The position numbers and the translations under genes were made by a program. This document shows positions 5,116 to 11,966 of a DNA stretch of 11,966 nucleotides, one piece after another (positions within the stretch are counted from its first letter, which is position 1; each line of letters begins with the position of its first letter). Source of the stretch: Eggerthella sp. CAG:209. GTDB taxonomy: Bacteria; Actinomycetota; Coriobacteriia; Coriobacteriales; Eggerthellaceae. The DNA lies in NCBI GenBank assembly GCA_000436075.1, contig FR884602.1, positions 1 through 11,966 of the forward strand, in the 5' to 3' direction. The notes beneath the pieces were generated by a model. That model was given only the letters and a program-made list of their open reading frames with translations, made no database searches and was not told where the DNA came from.

Positions 5116-6102
5116 ATGGGGTTTTTCTCAAAATTCGAACGCCGCGTAGAAGATGGCTTCGATGAGATGGGCGACAAGTTTTTTGATGCCCCCATCAGCC
5201 CCGTTCAGATTGCCAAAAAAGCCGAAAAGCAGATGCGCCGCGAAAAGATGGTCGGCGCCGGCAAAGAATACGCACCAACCCTGTACACCGTGCTGGTAAA
5301 CCCTGACGACGATGAACGTCTGTTTGGCTACTACCCCACTTTGGCAGGCGAAACCGAAACATATCTTCGCGGCAAGGCCCAGGAACTGGGCCTTGTAATG
5401 GACGGCTCTCCCTTAGTGCGCTTCATCATCGACGACGAGCTGAAGCATGGCAAGTTCGACGTGGTGGCCGAACTGGTTTCCGCCCCCATCGTCTCACAGC
5501 TTCGCGCGGAGGAAATGCAGCGCTACGGCCTTTCCGCGCAGGACGCCGGCGCTCCCATTCCCGCAAACATCCCTACGCCCCAGAGCTACGGCCAACAGCA
5601 GGCTTATGCTCCCGTGCAGAAAGCCCCTGCCCAGGCTCAGCAATTTGCTAGCTCGGGCATTGACGTAATGGCAGAAGATGCCCTGGCAATGGGAAACGCA
5701 GAGGAAGCCTACGACGCAGCGCCTGTTGCCCCATCGCAGGCACCCGCTGCCGCTCCGCGAACCGTTCGCTTTGATGAGCTCAATGCCCCCGAAGCTGTTC
5801 CGCAGCGCACCGCCAATCAGCAGCCCCGCCTTATCGACCTCACCACAAACCGTTCCTTCCCCATCACTAAGGCGCAGATCGTAATGGGGCGCGCCCTTTC
5901 CAGCGACATCGCTATTGAAGATTTGAACGTAAGCCGAACCCACGCTGAAATTCGTCGCGAAAATGCGAACGCCTGGAGTGTTGCCGACCTTGGCTCCACC
6001 AACGGCACGCTGGTGAACGGCCACCATATCGCTTCCACCATGTTGCAGGAAGGCGACCGTATAACTGTTGGCACCACCACGTTCTTATTCACCTTCCGAT
6101 AG
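5116..6102 (+). CDS. fhaA: FhaA: DUF3662 and FHA domain phosphothreonine-binding protein
   Basis: This 328-residue protein is the first gene of the cell-wall signalling cluster. Residues 1-126 form the actinobacterial FhaA N-terminal domain (DUF3662), beginning MGFFSKFERRVEDGFDEM. Residues about 127-236 are a low-complexity Ala/Pro/Gln linker. Residues 238-328 are a forkhead-associated domain with the conserved MGRALSSDI (257-265), NVSRTHAEI (271-279) and DLGSTNGTLVNG (291-302). In mycobacteria FhaA binds phosphorylated partners of PknB and helps control late peptidoglycan synthesis. This version is much shorter than the M. tuberculosis protein (527 residues), mainly in the linker. I chose the ATG at 5116 because AAAAGGAGAT precedes it, although the frame is open to 4984. 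fhaB follows 95 bases later. Confidence 0.93.
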   Translation: MGFFSKFERRVEDGFDEMGDKFFDAPISPVQIAKKAEKQMRREKMVGAGKEYAPTLYTVLVNPDDDERLFGYYPTLAGETETYLRGKAQELGLVMDGSPLVRFIIDDELKHGKFDVVAELVSAPIVSQLRAEEMQRYGLSAQDAGAPIPANIPTPQSYGQQQAYAPVQKAPAQAQQFASSGIDVMAEDALAMGNAEEAYDAAPVAPSQAPAAAPRTVRFDELNAPEAVPQRTANQQPRLIDLTTNRSFPITKAQIVMGRALSSDIAIEDLNVSRTHAEIRRENANAWSVADLGSTNGTLVNGHHIASTMLQEGDRITVGTTTFLFTFR

Positions 6103-6114
6103 GGATTTTTCCTT

Positions 6115-6149
6115 GAACGGGCTGCGTCACTTGCTGGCACAGCCCGTTT
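6115..6149 (+). other. Stem-loop between fhaA and fhaB
   Basis: AACGGGCTG (6116-6124) and CAGCCCGTT (6140-6148) form a perfect 9-base GC-rich stem with a 15-base loop, 13 bases after the fhaA stop. The following TTTGCGCTTTC is a poor T tract, so at most it would be a partial attenuator. It could instead be an mRNA processing or stabilising hairpin that sets the ratio of fhaA to the downstream genes. Confidence 0.4.
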
Positions 6150-6197
6150 GCGCTTTCTGCACACCTTTTAAACCCGTTTCAAACGATAGGCTAACCC

Positions 6198-6614
6198 GTG
6201 ATCGACGTAATCCTCCTCATAGGCAGACTGCTTTTTGTAGCACTGCTCTACCTGTTCCTTTTCGCCATCATGAAAACTGGCATTGGTCTGGTGCGCGGAC
6301 AGCGCAAAGGCGAAAAGACCTGGACCGTTGCCATCGAAAAAGGGCCCAAGGAACTTCGCGGCGTGAACATTGCCGTCAACGGCCCGGTTATCGTAGGCCG
6401 CAGCCCAGGATCCGATATCGTCATCGGTGCCGAATACGTATCTTCGCGCCATGCGCGCTTTGTGCTCATGGGCCAGAACCTCTTCGTGGAGGACCTAGGC
6501 TCTACTAACGGCACTGCCGTCAATGGCCGCTTTATCTCTGAACCCACCGCTTTGAAGAACGGCGACAAAGTTGCCGTTGGCGATGTAACCATGCGCGTAC
6601 GGTTCGCCCAGTAA
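6198..6614 (+). CDS. fhaB: FhaB: membrane-anchored FHA domain protein
   Basis: This 138-residue protein corresponds to FhaB/FipA of the actinobacterial cluster. An N-terminal membrane helix (about 3-25, ILLIGRLLFVALLYLFLFAI) is followed by a short basic linker and a C-terminal FHA domain of about 45-138. The phosphothreonine-binding signature is intact: VGRSPGSDI (66-74), SSRHARF (82-88) and DLGSTNGTAVNG (99-110). In mycobacteria this protein links the PknA/PknB kinases to the division and growth machinery. The start codon is GTG at 6198 with only a weak AGG seven bases upstream; no better start keeps the membrane helix. pstP begins nine bases after the stop, so the two are probably translated from one message. 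Confidence 0.93.
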   Translation: MIDVILLIGRLLFVALLYLFLFAIMKTGIGLVRGQRKGEKTWTVAIEKGPKELRGVNIAVNGPVIVGRSPGSDIVIGAEYVSSRHARFVLMGQNLFVEDLGSTNGTAVNGRFISEPTALKNGDKVAVGDVTMRVRFAQ

Positions 6615-6623
6615 AAGAGGAAG

Positions 6624-7841
6624 ATGAATTCAACTATGCCCACTCCCCGCAACGCCCGCGCCGAGCGCAAAGCCGCAGATGAGTCCAACGCCATCGCCTT
6701 CTTCGGAAGCCGCACTGAAGTTGGCCACATCCGCGAACATAACGAAGACAGCCTGGTTGCGGTTCCGCCGCTTTTTGCCGTTGCCGACGGCATGGGTGGC
6801 CACGAAGCAGGCGAAGTCGCCTCGGAAATTGCCATCAACACCATCATGGAGCTTGCACCCGACCACGCCGATTCTGACGCGTTGGCGCGTGCCGTGATTG
6901 CCGCAAACCTCAACGTTATCAAAGCGCCCGCAAAAGGCATTGGCCGCGAAGGCATGGGCACCACGCTTACCGCCGCCATTCTGGAAGGTGAGCGCCTGAT
7001 CATCGCCCAGGTTGGCGACTCGCGCGCATACCTTCTACATGAAGGAAAGCTCCAGCAGCTTACGCGCGACCATAGCCTCATGGCCGACATGATCGAAGCC
7101 GGCCAGCTCACAGAAGCCGAAGCCCGCGTTCACCCGAACCGCTCGGTTATCACGCGAGCCATCGGTTCCGACCCTCATATGCAGCCCGACATCTACGAGC
7201 TGAACGTTGAAACGGGCGACCGCATCCTTCTGTGCTCCGACGGCATTTGCACCATGATCGAAGATCCGCAGATCGAGCACGTTATGGGCCACAGCCGCAC
7301 TGCGCAGGAATGCGCCGACAATCTGGTGGCTGCCGCGCTTGAGGCAGGTGGGTTCGATAACGCAACTGCCGTGGTGGTGGACGTTGAAGGATTTCGCGAG
7401 GTACGCGAACGCAAAGCACAGCGCAAATCGAAGATTCTCTACACGTTCTTGGTCCTAGCGGTTATTGCCATTTTCGCAATCGCTGGCGTTACCGCCTATC
7501 AATATGTGAACAACTCCGCTTACCTGGTGAACCAGGACGGCAAGGTTGCCGTATACCGCGGTTTGCAAGACGACCTGTTCGGCATGCCTCTTTCTAGCCT
7601 CGACCGTGTTACCGATGTTGATGTGAACAAGCTTTCACCGAGTGTGGCAAGCCGTATCAACGATGGCATTTCGGTTGGCAGCATGAATGAGGCAAATGAG
7701 CTTATCGCTTCCTATCAGGAAGACATTGCCCGCCAGGATGCCGCGACCAAACAAAGCGACGCCTCCGCTTCTACCGACAAAGCAGCGTCTTCCGACTCCT
7801 CTACCTCGAAGACAAAGAAGAGCGCCAACGAAAGCGAGTAG
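6624..7841 (+). CDS. pstP: PP2C-family Ser/Thr protein phosphatase, membrane-anchored (PstP)
   Basis: This 405-residue enzyme is the phosphatase partner of the PASTA kinase and removes phosphate from Ser/Thr. The PP2C catalytic domain spans about 27-256, with all metal-site and core motifs: REHNED (37-42), VADGMGGHE (53-61), GMGTTLTAA (110-118), VGDSRAYLL (130-138), LLCSDG (202-207) and GGFDNATAV (242-250). A basic juxtamembrane stretch (RERKAQRKSK) leads into one membrane helix (about 271-292). An extracytoplasmic tail follows, with a PstP-like YRGLQDDLFG segment and a Ser/Lys-rich end. The ATG at 6624 has AGAGGA very close; the ATG at 6636 is an alternative with longer spacing. The next gene starts three bases after the stop, suggesting translational coupling. 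Confidence 0.95.
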   Translation: MNSTMPTPRNARAERKAADESNAIAFFGSRTEVGHIREHNEDSLVAVPPLFAVADGMGGHEAGEVASEIAINTIMELAPDHADSDALARAVIAANLNVIKAPAKGIGREGMGTTLTAAILEGERLIIAQVGDSRAYLLHEGKLQQLTRDHSLMADMIEAGQLTEAEARVHPNRSVITRAIGSDPHMQPDIYELNVETGDRILLCSDGICTMIEDPQIEHVMGHSRTAQECADNLVAAALEAGGFDNATAVVVDVEGFREVRERKAQRKSKILYTFLVLAVIAIFAIAGVTAYQYVNNSAYLVNQDGKVAVYRGLQDDLFGMPLSSLDRVTDVDVNKLSPSVASRINDGISVGSMNEANELIASYQEDIARQDAATKQSDASASTDKAASSDSSTSKTKKSANESE

Positions 7842-7844
7842 TCA

Positions 7845-10601
7845 ATGACCCGACGCAATACCGAGCTGATGCTTCTTTGCATCGCAGCTCCTCTTGTAAT
7901 ATTGCTTTTTGCCATGGTTGCCCTCAATGAAGGAAACCGGGTAACGCTTGACAACCTGACGGTGCCCTTGAGCATGTTTGCCACCTTCGTGGTGGCCCAT
8001 CTGGCCATTCGCAAGCTAGCTCCTGGCGCCGATCCTGCCATTCTTCCGCTTTCATTCGCCCTATCAGGCATTGGCATTGCCTTCATCACGCGCCTTGCAC
8101 CTGACCTAGCTATGAAACAGGTTGGATGGTTGTTCCTTGGCGTGGTGTTTATGGTGCTCGTCTTGGCATTCGTGAAGAATCTCGACAAGCTTGGCAGCTA
8201 CAAATACACCATTATGATCGCCGGCATCCTGCTGCTGATGTCGCCCATGCTTCCAGTTATCGGTAACGAAATCTACGGTTCGCGCATTTGGCTTTCCATC
8301 GGTGGTTTCTCTATTCAGCCTGGTGAGCTTGCAAAAATCTGTATCGTCATCTTCCTGGCAGCATACCTGGCACAAAACCGCGAGATGCTTTCCGTCTTCA
8401 ATCACAAGCTGGGGCCCTTCCGTGTACCCGACATGCGTGCGCTGGTTCCCGTCATCATCATGTGGGCCGTGGCCTTGCTGGTTATCGTATTCGAAAAGGA
8501 CTTGGGCTCGGCTTTGGTCCTGTTCTTCGTGTTCGTCACAATGCTCTACGTGGCCACCGGAAAGCACGCCTACATCGTTATCAGCCTTCTGATGGTTTCC
8601 GTGGGCTTCGTGTTCGTGTACTTCCTGTTCAGCCATGTTCAGGTTCGCGTCGATACGTGGCTCAACCCCTTTGCAGATCCCACCAACACGGGCTATCAGC
8701 TGGTCCAATCTATCTTCAGCATCGCAGACGGCGGCTTGTTCGGCGTGGGCATCGGCAATGGCATGGCCGAGCAGATTCCTATTGTTGAATCCGACTTCAT
8801 CTTTAGCGCCATAGCCGAAGAAGCGGGTCTTTTGGGCGCTGCAGGTGTGTTGCTTCTGTACCTGTGCTTCGCCATCCGCGGCATTCTGATTTCCGTTCGC
8901 GCAAAGAGCGACGTTAGCTCGTTTATGGCAGTAGGCTTCACTGCCGTTATCGTGCTGCAGGCATTCATCATCGTGGGCGGCGTAACGCGCCTTATCCCCC
9001 TTACTGGCCTTACCCTTCCGTTTGTAAGCCAAGGCGGTTCCTCGCTTCTGGCGAGCTTCATCATCTTGGGCTTCCTGTTGCGCGCAAGCGATCAGGGCAC
9101 GGGCTTGGGCACCGAAATGGCATCGGGCACGGGCGTAGTAAGCCTGAACGGTGCGCTGGGACGCGTTTCCCTGGGCAAGCGCCTTACCGGCACCATGATC
9201 GTGTTCTCCGCCTTGTTTGCGCTGTTGGTTGCTAACCTGACGATGATCATGGTTATCCAGGCAGATGAATATAAGAACATGCCCATTAACAACCATACGC
9301 TGGCAAAAGAATCCAAAACCGAGCGCGGCGCCATCACCACATACGACAATGTGCTCCTGGCTCATTCCGTGCTACAAGACGATGGCTCCTACAAGCGCGA
9401 ATACCCCGCAGGCAACCTCGCTGCGCACGTGGTGGGATACGCCTCCGACACATACGGCACCTCCGGTATCGAAGCATCCTGCAACGATACGCTGAAGGGC
9501 GAAAGCAACTACGCTTCATGGATTGATGTGCTGAATTCCTATTCCGGTGCCGGCACCGCAGGCAACGATGTGAAGCTCACCATCAACTCAACCATTCAGA
9601 AAGCTGCTCAAGACTCGCTGAAGGGCTACAAGGGCGCCTGCGTCGCCATCGACCCGAAAACGGGAGCGGTTTTGGCACTCGCTTCTTCGCCCACCTATGA
9701 TGCCGACGACGTTGACAACATCCTTTCTTCCGGCGGCGATTCTTCGGCACTGTATAACCGCGCAACCCAGGCGCTGTATTCGCCTGGCTCCACCTTCAAG
9801 ATCGTAACGCTGACCACCGCGCTGGCAGACAATGTGGCAACCGAATCGACTCAGTACGATTCCCCCTCCACACTCGACATCGGCGGTGGCAAGGTGACTA
9901 ACTTCAACAACTCGTCATATGGCACTATTACGCTGCAGCGCGCAACCGAGCTTTCCGCCAACACCGTATTCGCGCAGCTCGGCGACCAGATTGGCGCAGA
10001 CGGCCTTGTTTCCTCTTCTGAGAAATTCGGCTTCAACAACGCGCTGAACTTCGATTTGCCGCTTGCTAAATCGCTGATGCCGGACCCGAACGAAATGACC
10101 GAATGGGAAACCGCATGGGCTGCAGCAGGCGAGCCGGTAGGCGAACACGCCAGCCCCGCGGGCCCGCAGGCAACCGTTTTGCAGATGGCATTGGTGGGCT
10201 GCGCAATCGCCAACAACGGCACTATCATGCAGCCCTACCTGGTAGACAGCGTGAACAACTCCGACGGCAAGAACAGCTATCGCGCAACGCCTTCCACGAT
10301 GTCGAACGTATGCTCTTCGTCGGTGGCCAAACGCGTGCGCACGGTGCTTGAGGGAGTTGTGAACAACGGCACTGGTAAGGCGGCAGCCATTTCCGGCGTG
10401 CAGATTGCCGGCAAAACCGGCACCGCAGAAACCGGCAAGGAAAAGGACGACCGTTGGTTTGTGGGCATGGGCCCGTCCGATGACTGTTCGGTAGTAGTAG
10501 CCGTCGTCCTCGAAGAGGCCGGCGAGAGCCTTTCCGGCGGTGCAGCCGGACGCGCCCAAGGCGTACTGAGGGCAGCACTTGAAGTACAAGGGAATCTGTA
10601 A
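7845..10601 (+). CDS. SEDS glycosyltransferase (RodA/FtsW family) fused to a class B penicillin-binding protein
   Basis: One 918-residue frame without an internal stop joins two enzymes that are usually separate. Residues 1 to about 415 are a multi-pass SEDS protein (roughly ten helices) that polymerises lipid II. It shows GSRIWLSIGGFSIQPGELAK (145-164), the acidic EKDLGSAL (217-224) and the family signature near LPFVSQGGSS (391-400). After a linker (about 416-445) comes one more helix (about 450-471) and an extracytoplasmic class B transpeptidase. This has a short dimerisation-like region, then nucleophile S649 in SPGSTFK, S704-A-N706, and K857-T-G859. It lies where other actinobacteria have rodA followed by pbpA, and is about as long as both combined. 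It therefore probably polymerises and crosslinks peptidoglycan in one complex. It starts three bases after pstP with only a weak ribosome-binding site. Confidence 0.93.
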   Translation: MTRRNTELMLLCIAAPLVILLFAMVALNEGNRVTLDNLTVPLSMFATFVVAHLAIRKLAPGADPAILPLSFALSGIGIAFITRLAPDLAMKQVGWLFLGVVFMVLVLAFVKNLDKLGSYKYTIMIAGILLLMSPMLPVIGNEIYGSRIWLSIGGFSIQPGELAKICIVIFLAAYLAQNREMLSVFNHKLGPFRVPDMRALVPVIIMWAVALLVIVFEKDLGSALVLFFVFVTMLYVATGKHAYIVISLLMVSVGFVFVYFLFSHVQVRVDTWLNPFADPTNTGYQLVQSIFSIADGGLFGVGIGNGMAEQIPIVESDFIFSAIAEEAGLLGAAGVLLLYLCFAIRGILISVRAKSDVSSFMAVGFTAVIVLQAFIIVGGVTRLIPLTGLTLPFVSQGGSSLLASFIILGFLLRASDQGTGLGTEMASGTGVVSLNGALGRVSLGKRLTGTMIVFSALFALLVANLTMIMVIQADEYKNMPINNHTLAKESKTERGAITTYDNVLLAHSVLQDDGSYKREYPAGNLAAHVVGYASDTYGTSGIEASCNDTLKGESNYASWIDVLNSYSGAGTAGNDVKLTINSTIQKAAQDSLKGYKGACVAIDPKTGAVLALASSPTYDADDVDNILSSGGDSSALYNRATQALYSPGSTFKIVTLTTALADNVATESTQYDSPSTLDIGGGKVTNFNNSSYGTITLQRATELSANTVFAQLGDQIGADGLVSSSEKFGFNNALNFDLPLAKSLMPDPNEMTEWETAWAAAGEPVGEHASPAGPQATVLQMALVGCAIANNGTIMQPYLVDSVNNSDGKNSYRATPSTMSNVCSSSVAKRVRTVLEGVVNNGTGKAAAISGVQIAGKTGTAETGKEKDDRWFVGMGPSDDCSVVVAVVLEEAGESLSGGAAGRAQGVLRAALEVQGNL

Positions 10602-10617
10602 GAAAAACGTTTCCTGA

Positions 10618-10648
10618 TTCCTCGTGAAAGCCTTGCAAAAACGAGGAA
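10618..10648. repeat. Hairpin between the fusion gene and pknB
   Basis: TTCCTCGT (10618-10625) pairs perfectly with ACGAGGAA (10641-10648) around 15 bases. It begins 16 bases after the fusion-gene stop and ends one base before a TTGACA box. No T tract follows on the plus strand, so it is not a normal terminator. It could be an operator upstream of the pknB promoter or an mRNA 3' end structure. Confidence 0.4.
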
Positions 10649-10649
10649 C

Positions 10650-10678
10650 TTGACATGGTAATACGATATGCTTATGCG
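10650..10678 (+). promoter_or_regulatory. Candidate promoter of pknB
   Basis: A consensus TTGACA -35 box (10650-10655) is followed after 17 bases by TATGCG (10673-10678). Alternatively, after 16 bases TTATGC follows with a TG dinucleotide before it (extended -10). Transcription would start near 10685. The -10 is poor, so confidence is moderate. Confidence 0.42.
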
Positions 10679-10693
10679 ATGGTCGTTAAGCAT
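10668..10693 (+). promoter_or_regulatory. Dyad overlapping the pknB -10 region
   Basis: ATGCTTA (10668-10674) and TAAGCAT (10687-10693) are perfect complements around 12 bases. The repeat covers the proposed -10 box and start site, a position expected for a repressor operator or a leader hairpin. No known regulator motif is recognised. Confidence 0.35.
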
Positions 10694-10714
10694 GGATCCA
10701 AAGGGAGTACAAAC

Positions 10715-11966
10715 GTGGCTGGAAGCATGGTTGGCAGAACATTCAACAACCGTTACACGCTAACTGAACGAGTCGGCCTTGGTGGCATGGCAGAGGTATA
10801 CCGCGCACAGGACAACGTCCTGGGTCGCACGGTAGCCGTAAAGGTTATGCTGCCCCAGTATGCAGCCGACCCAACCTTTACCAAGCGTTTCCGTCAGGAA
10901 GCGGCATCTGCCGCTAACCTGCAGAGCCCCTATATCGTAAGCATTTACGACTGGGGCCTAGACGGCGAAACCTACTACATTGTTATGGAGTTCCTCCGCG
11001 GAACCGATCTTAAAACCGCCATCAATGAACGAGGCGCAATCAATCAGCGAAAGGCAGCCGAAATCGGCAGTCAGATTGCTCAGGCGCTTTCCGTTGCACA
11101 CGAAGGCGGCGTAATCCACCGCGACATCAAGCCGCAGAACATCATGATCCAGCCTGATGGCAACATCAAGGTAATGGACTTCGGCATTGCGCGCGCAGGC
11201 GACGCAGGCCTTTCCCAAACGGCAACCGTTCTGGGCACTGCCCACTACGTATCGCCCGAGCAGGCTCAGGGCAAGGAGCTCACCGGCGCCAGCGATATCT
11301 ACTCGTTGGGCGTAGTCCTCTACGAAGCCACCACCGGAAAGCTTCCCTTCGACGGCCAAGACGCGGTAAGCGTTGCCGTGAAGCAGGTCAACGAGCTTCC
11401 CGCGCCGCCTAGCACCATCAATCCGAACATCGACCCTGGCCTGGAAGCCATCATCATGAAGGCCCTGGAAAAGGATCCCAATAAGCGCTTCAAGGACGCT
11501 TCAGAGATGCGTCATGTGCTGAACGACTTCCTGGCAGGTCGTCCCATTGCGCTTGGCGATGATATCAGCGGCCTTAAAACCCAGGTTATGGGCGGCGTTG
11601 CCCCTATGCAAAACGGCACCGCTGTTATGAGCCCTGTTGCCGGCGGCCAAGCTACCGGTGGTTTTACCCAGGTAAGCCCACGCGTATATTCCGCCGAAGA
11701 CGAAGAGGCGGCAGCCAAAAAGAAGAAGCGCAACACCATTATCGGTGTTGTCGTGGCACTGCTGTGCATCATCGGCATTGCAGGTGCTATGTTCGCCATG
11801 AATGGCAGCGGCGATAAGGTTACTGTGCCTGATGTAACGAACAAGTCTATTGCCCAGGCACGCACCACGCTTGAACAGGCAGGCTTCAAGGTTGGCACCG
11901 AAACAGAAGTGTATAGCAGCACCGTTCCTGCTGGCAGCGTAGTAAGCACCGACCCACAGGCGGGCG
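10715..11966 (+). CDS. pknB: PknB-type Ser/Thr protein kinase with PASTA repeats (3' end beyond window)
   Basis: The first 417 residues of a transmembrane sensor kinase. The cytoplasmic kinase domain (about 14-273) is complete: glycine loop GLGGMAEVY (21-29), catalytic K43 in VAVKVM, E62, HRDIKPQN (135-142), DFG (155-157), an activation loop with candidate autophosphorylation threonines T169 and T171, and GTAHYVSPEQ (174-183). A linker of about 274-336 ends in a KKKKR basic patch before one membrane helix (341-361). The first extracellular PASTA repeat starts near 367 (VTVPDVTNKSIAQARTTLEQ); such repeats bind peptidoglycan fragments or lipid II in relatives. The GTG at 10715 is preceded by AAAGGGAG at good spacing. 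It would phosphorylate targets read by FhaA/FhaB and reset by PstP. Confidence 0.96.
   Translation, partial: MAGSMVGRTFNNRYTLTERVGLGGMAEVYRAQDNVLGRTVAVKVMLPQYAADPTFTKRFRQEAASAANLQSPYIVSIYDWGLDGETYYIVMEFLRGTDLKTAINERGAINQRKAAEIGSQIAQALSVAHEGGVIHRDIKPQNIMIQPDGNIKVMDFGIARAGDAGLSQTATVLGTAHYVSPEQAQGKELTGASDIYSLGVVLYEATTGKLPFDGQDAVSVAVKQVNELPAPPSTINPNIDPGLEAIIMKALEKDPNKRFKDASEMRHVLNDFLAGRPIALGDDISGLKTQVMGGVAPMQNGTAVMSPVAGGQATGGFTQVSPRVYSAEDEEAAAKKKKRNTIIGVVVALLCIIGIAGAMFAMNGSGDKVTVPDVTNKSIAQARTTLEQAGFKVGTETEVYSSTVPAGSVVSTDPQAG

Noticed and set aside
6248..7111. 287-codon minus-strand frame opposite fhaB and pstP
   Set aside because: It is antisense to two genes with intact motifs, and its Ser/Arg/Met-rich sequence is typical of a shadow frame.
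8106..9365. 419-codon minus-strand open frame opposite the SEDS domain
   Set aside because: Its His/Gln/Asp-rich composition mirrors the hydrophobic codons of the membrane protein on the other strand; there is no start signal or motif.

Overview
The window looks like chromosomal DNA from an actinobacterium of moderate GC content. Its right half carries the actinobacterial cell-wall signalling cluster in the order fhaA, fhaB, pstP, rodA/pbpA, pknB. In this cluster RodA and the class B penicillin-binding protein are one 918-residue polypeptide and no pknA lies before pknB. Together with the moderate base composition and a clostridial-type short SerA, this suggests a gut or oral member of the Coriobacteriia (Eggerthellaceae or Atopobiaceae). 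That is an inference from gene content, not from a database match.

Left end (1-892): the N-terminal 96 codons of an MFS transporter run leftward out of the window. They are followed by about 600 bases without a credible gene but rich in dyad symmetry: two hairpins in the transporter leader, a cluster of three related imperfect palindromes (458-564), and several further inverted repeats up to the end of the next gene.

Left centre (893-4482): a minus-strand MscS-type mechanosensitive channel, a 322-base gap, then the rightward pair engB (ribosome-assembly GTPase) and rnhA (RNase HI). rnhA converges on a minus-strand serA (type III D-3-phosphoglycerate dehydrogenase), with a bidirectional terminator between them.

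Middle (4511-5115): tRNA-Leu(CAG) on the minus strand with a good promoter and a terminator. Upstream of it on the same strand is an unannotated-looking 36-codon reading frame for a one-helix membrane peptide with its own promoter-like sequence. fhaA starts divergently from this block.

Right half (5116-11966): the envelope growth and division regulon. A PASTA-domain Ser/Thr kinase (PknB, cut off by the window end) and a membrane PP2C phosphatase (PstP) set the phosphorylation state. Two FHA proteins (FhaA, FhaB) read phosphothreonine. The SEDS glycosyltransferase and class B transpeptidase that build peptidoglycan are supplied as one fused protein. pknB has its own promoter-like sequence flanked by dyads, so the kinase may be expressed partly independently of the rest.
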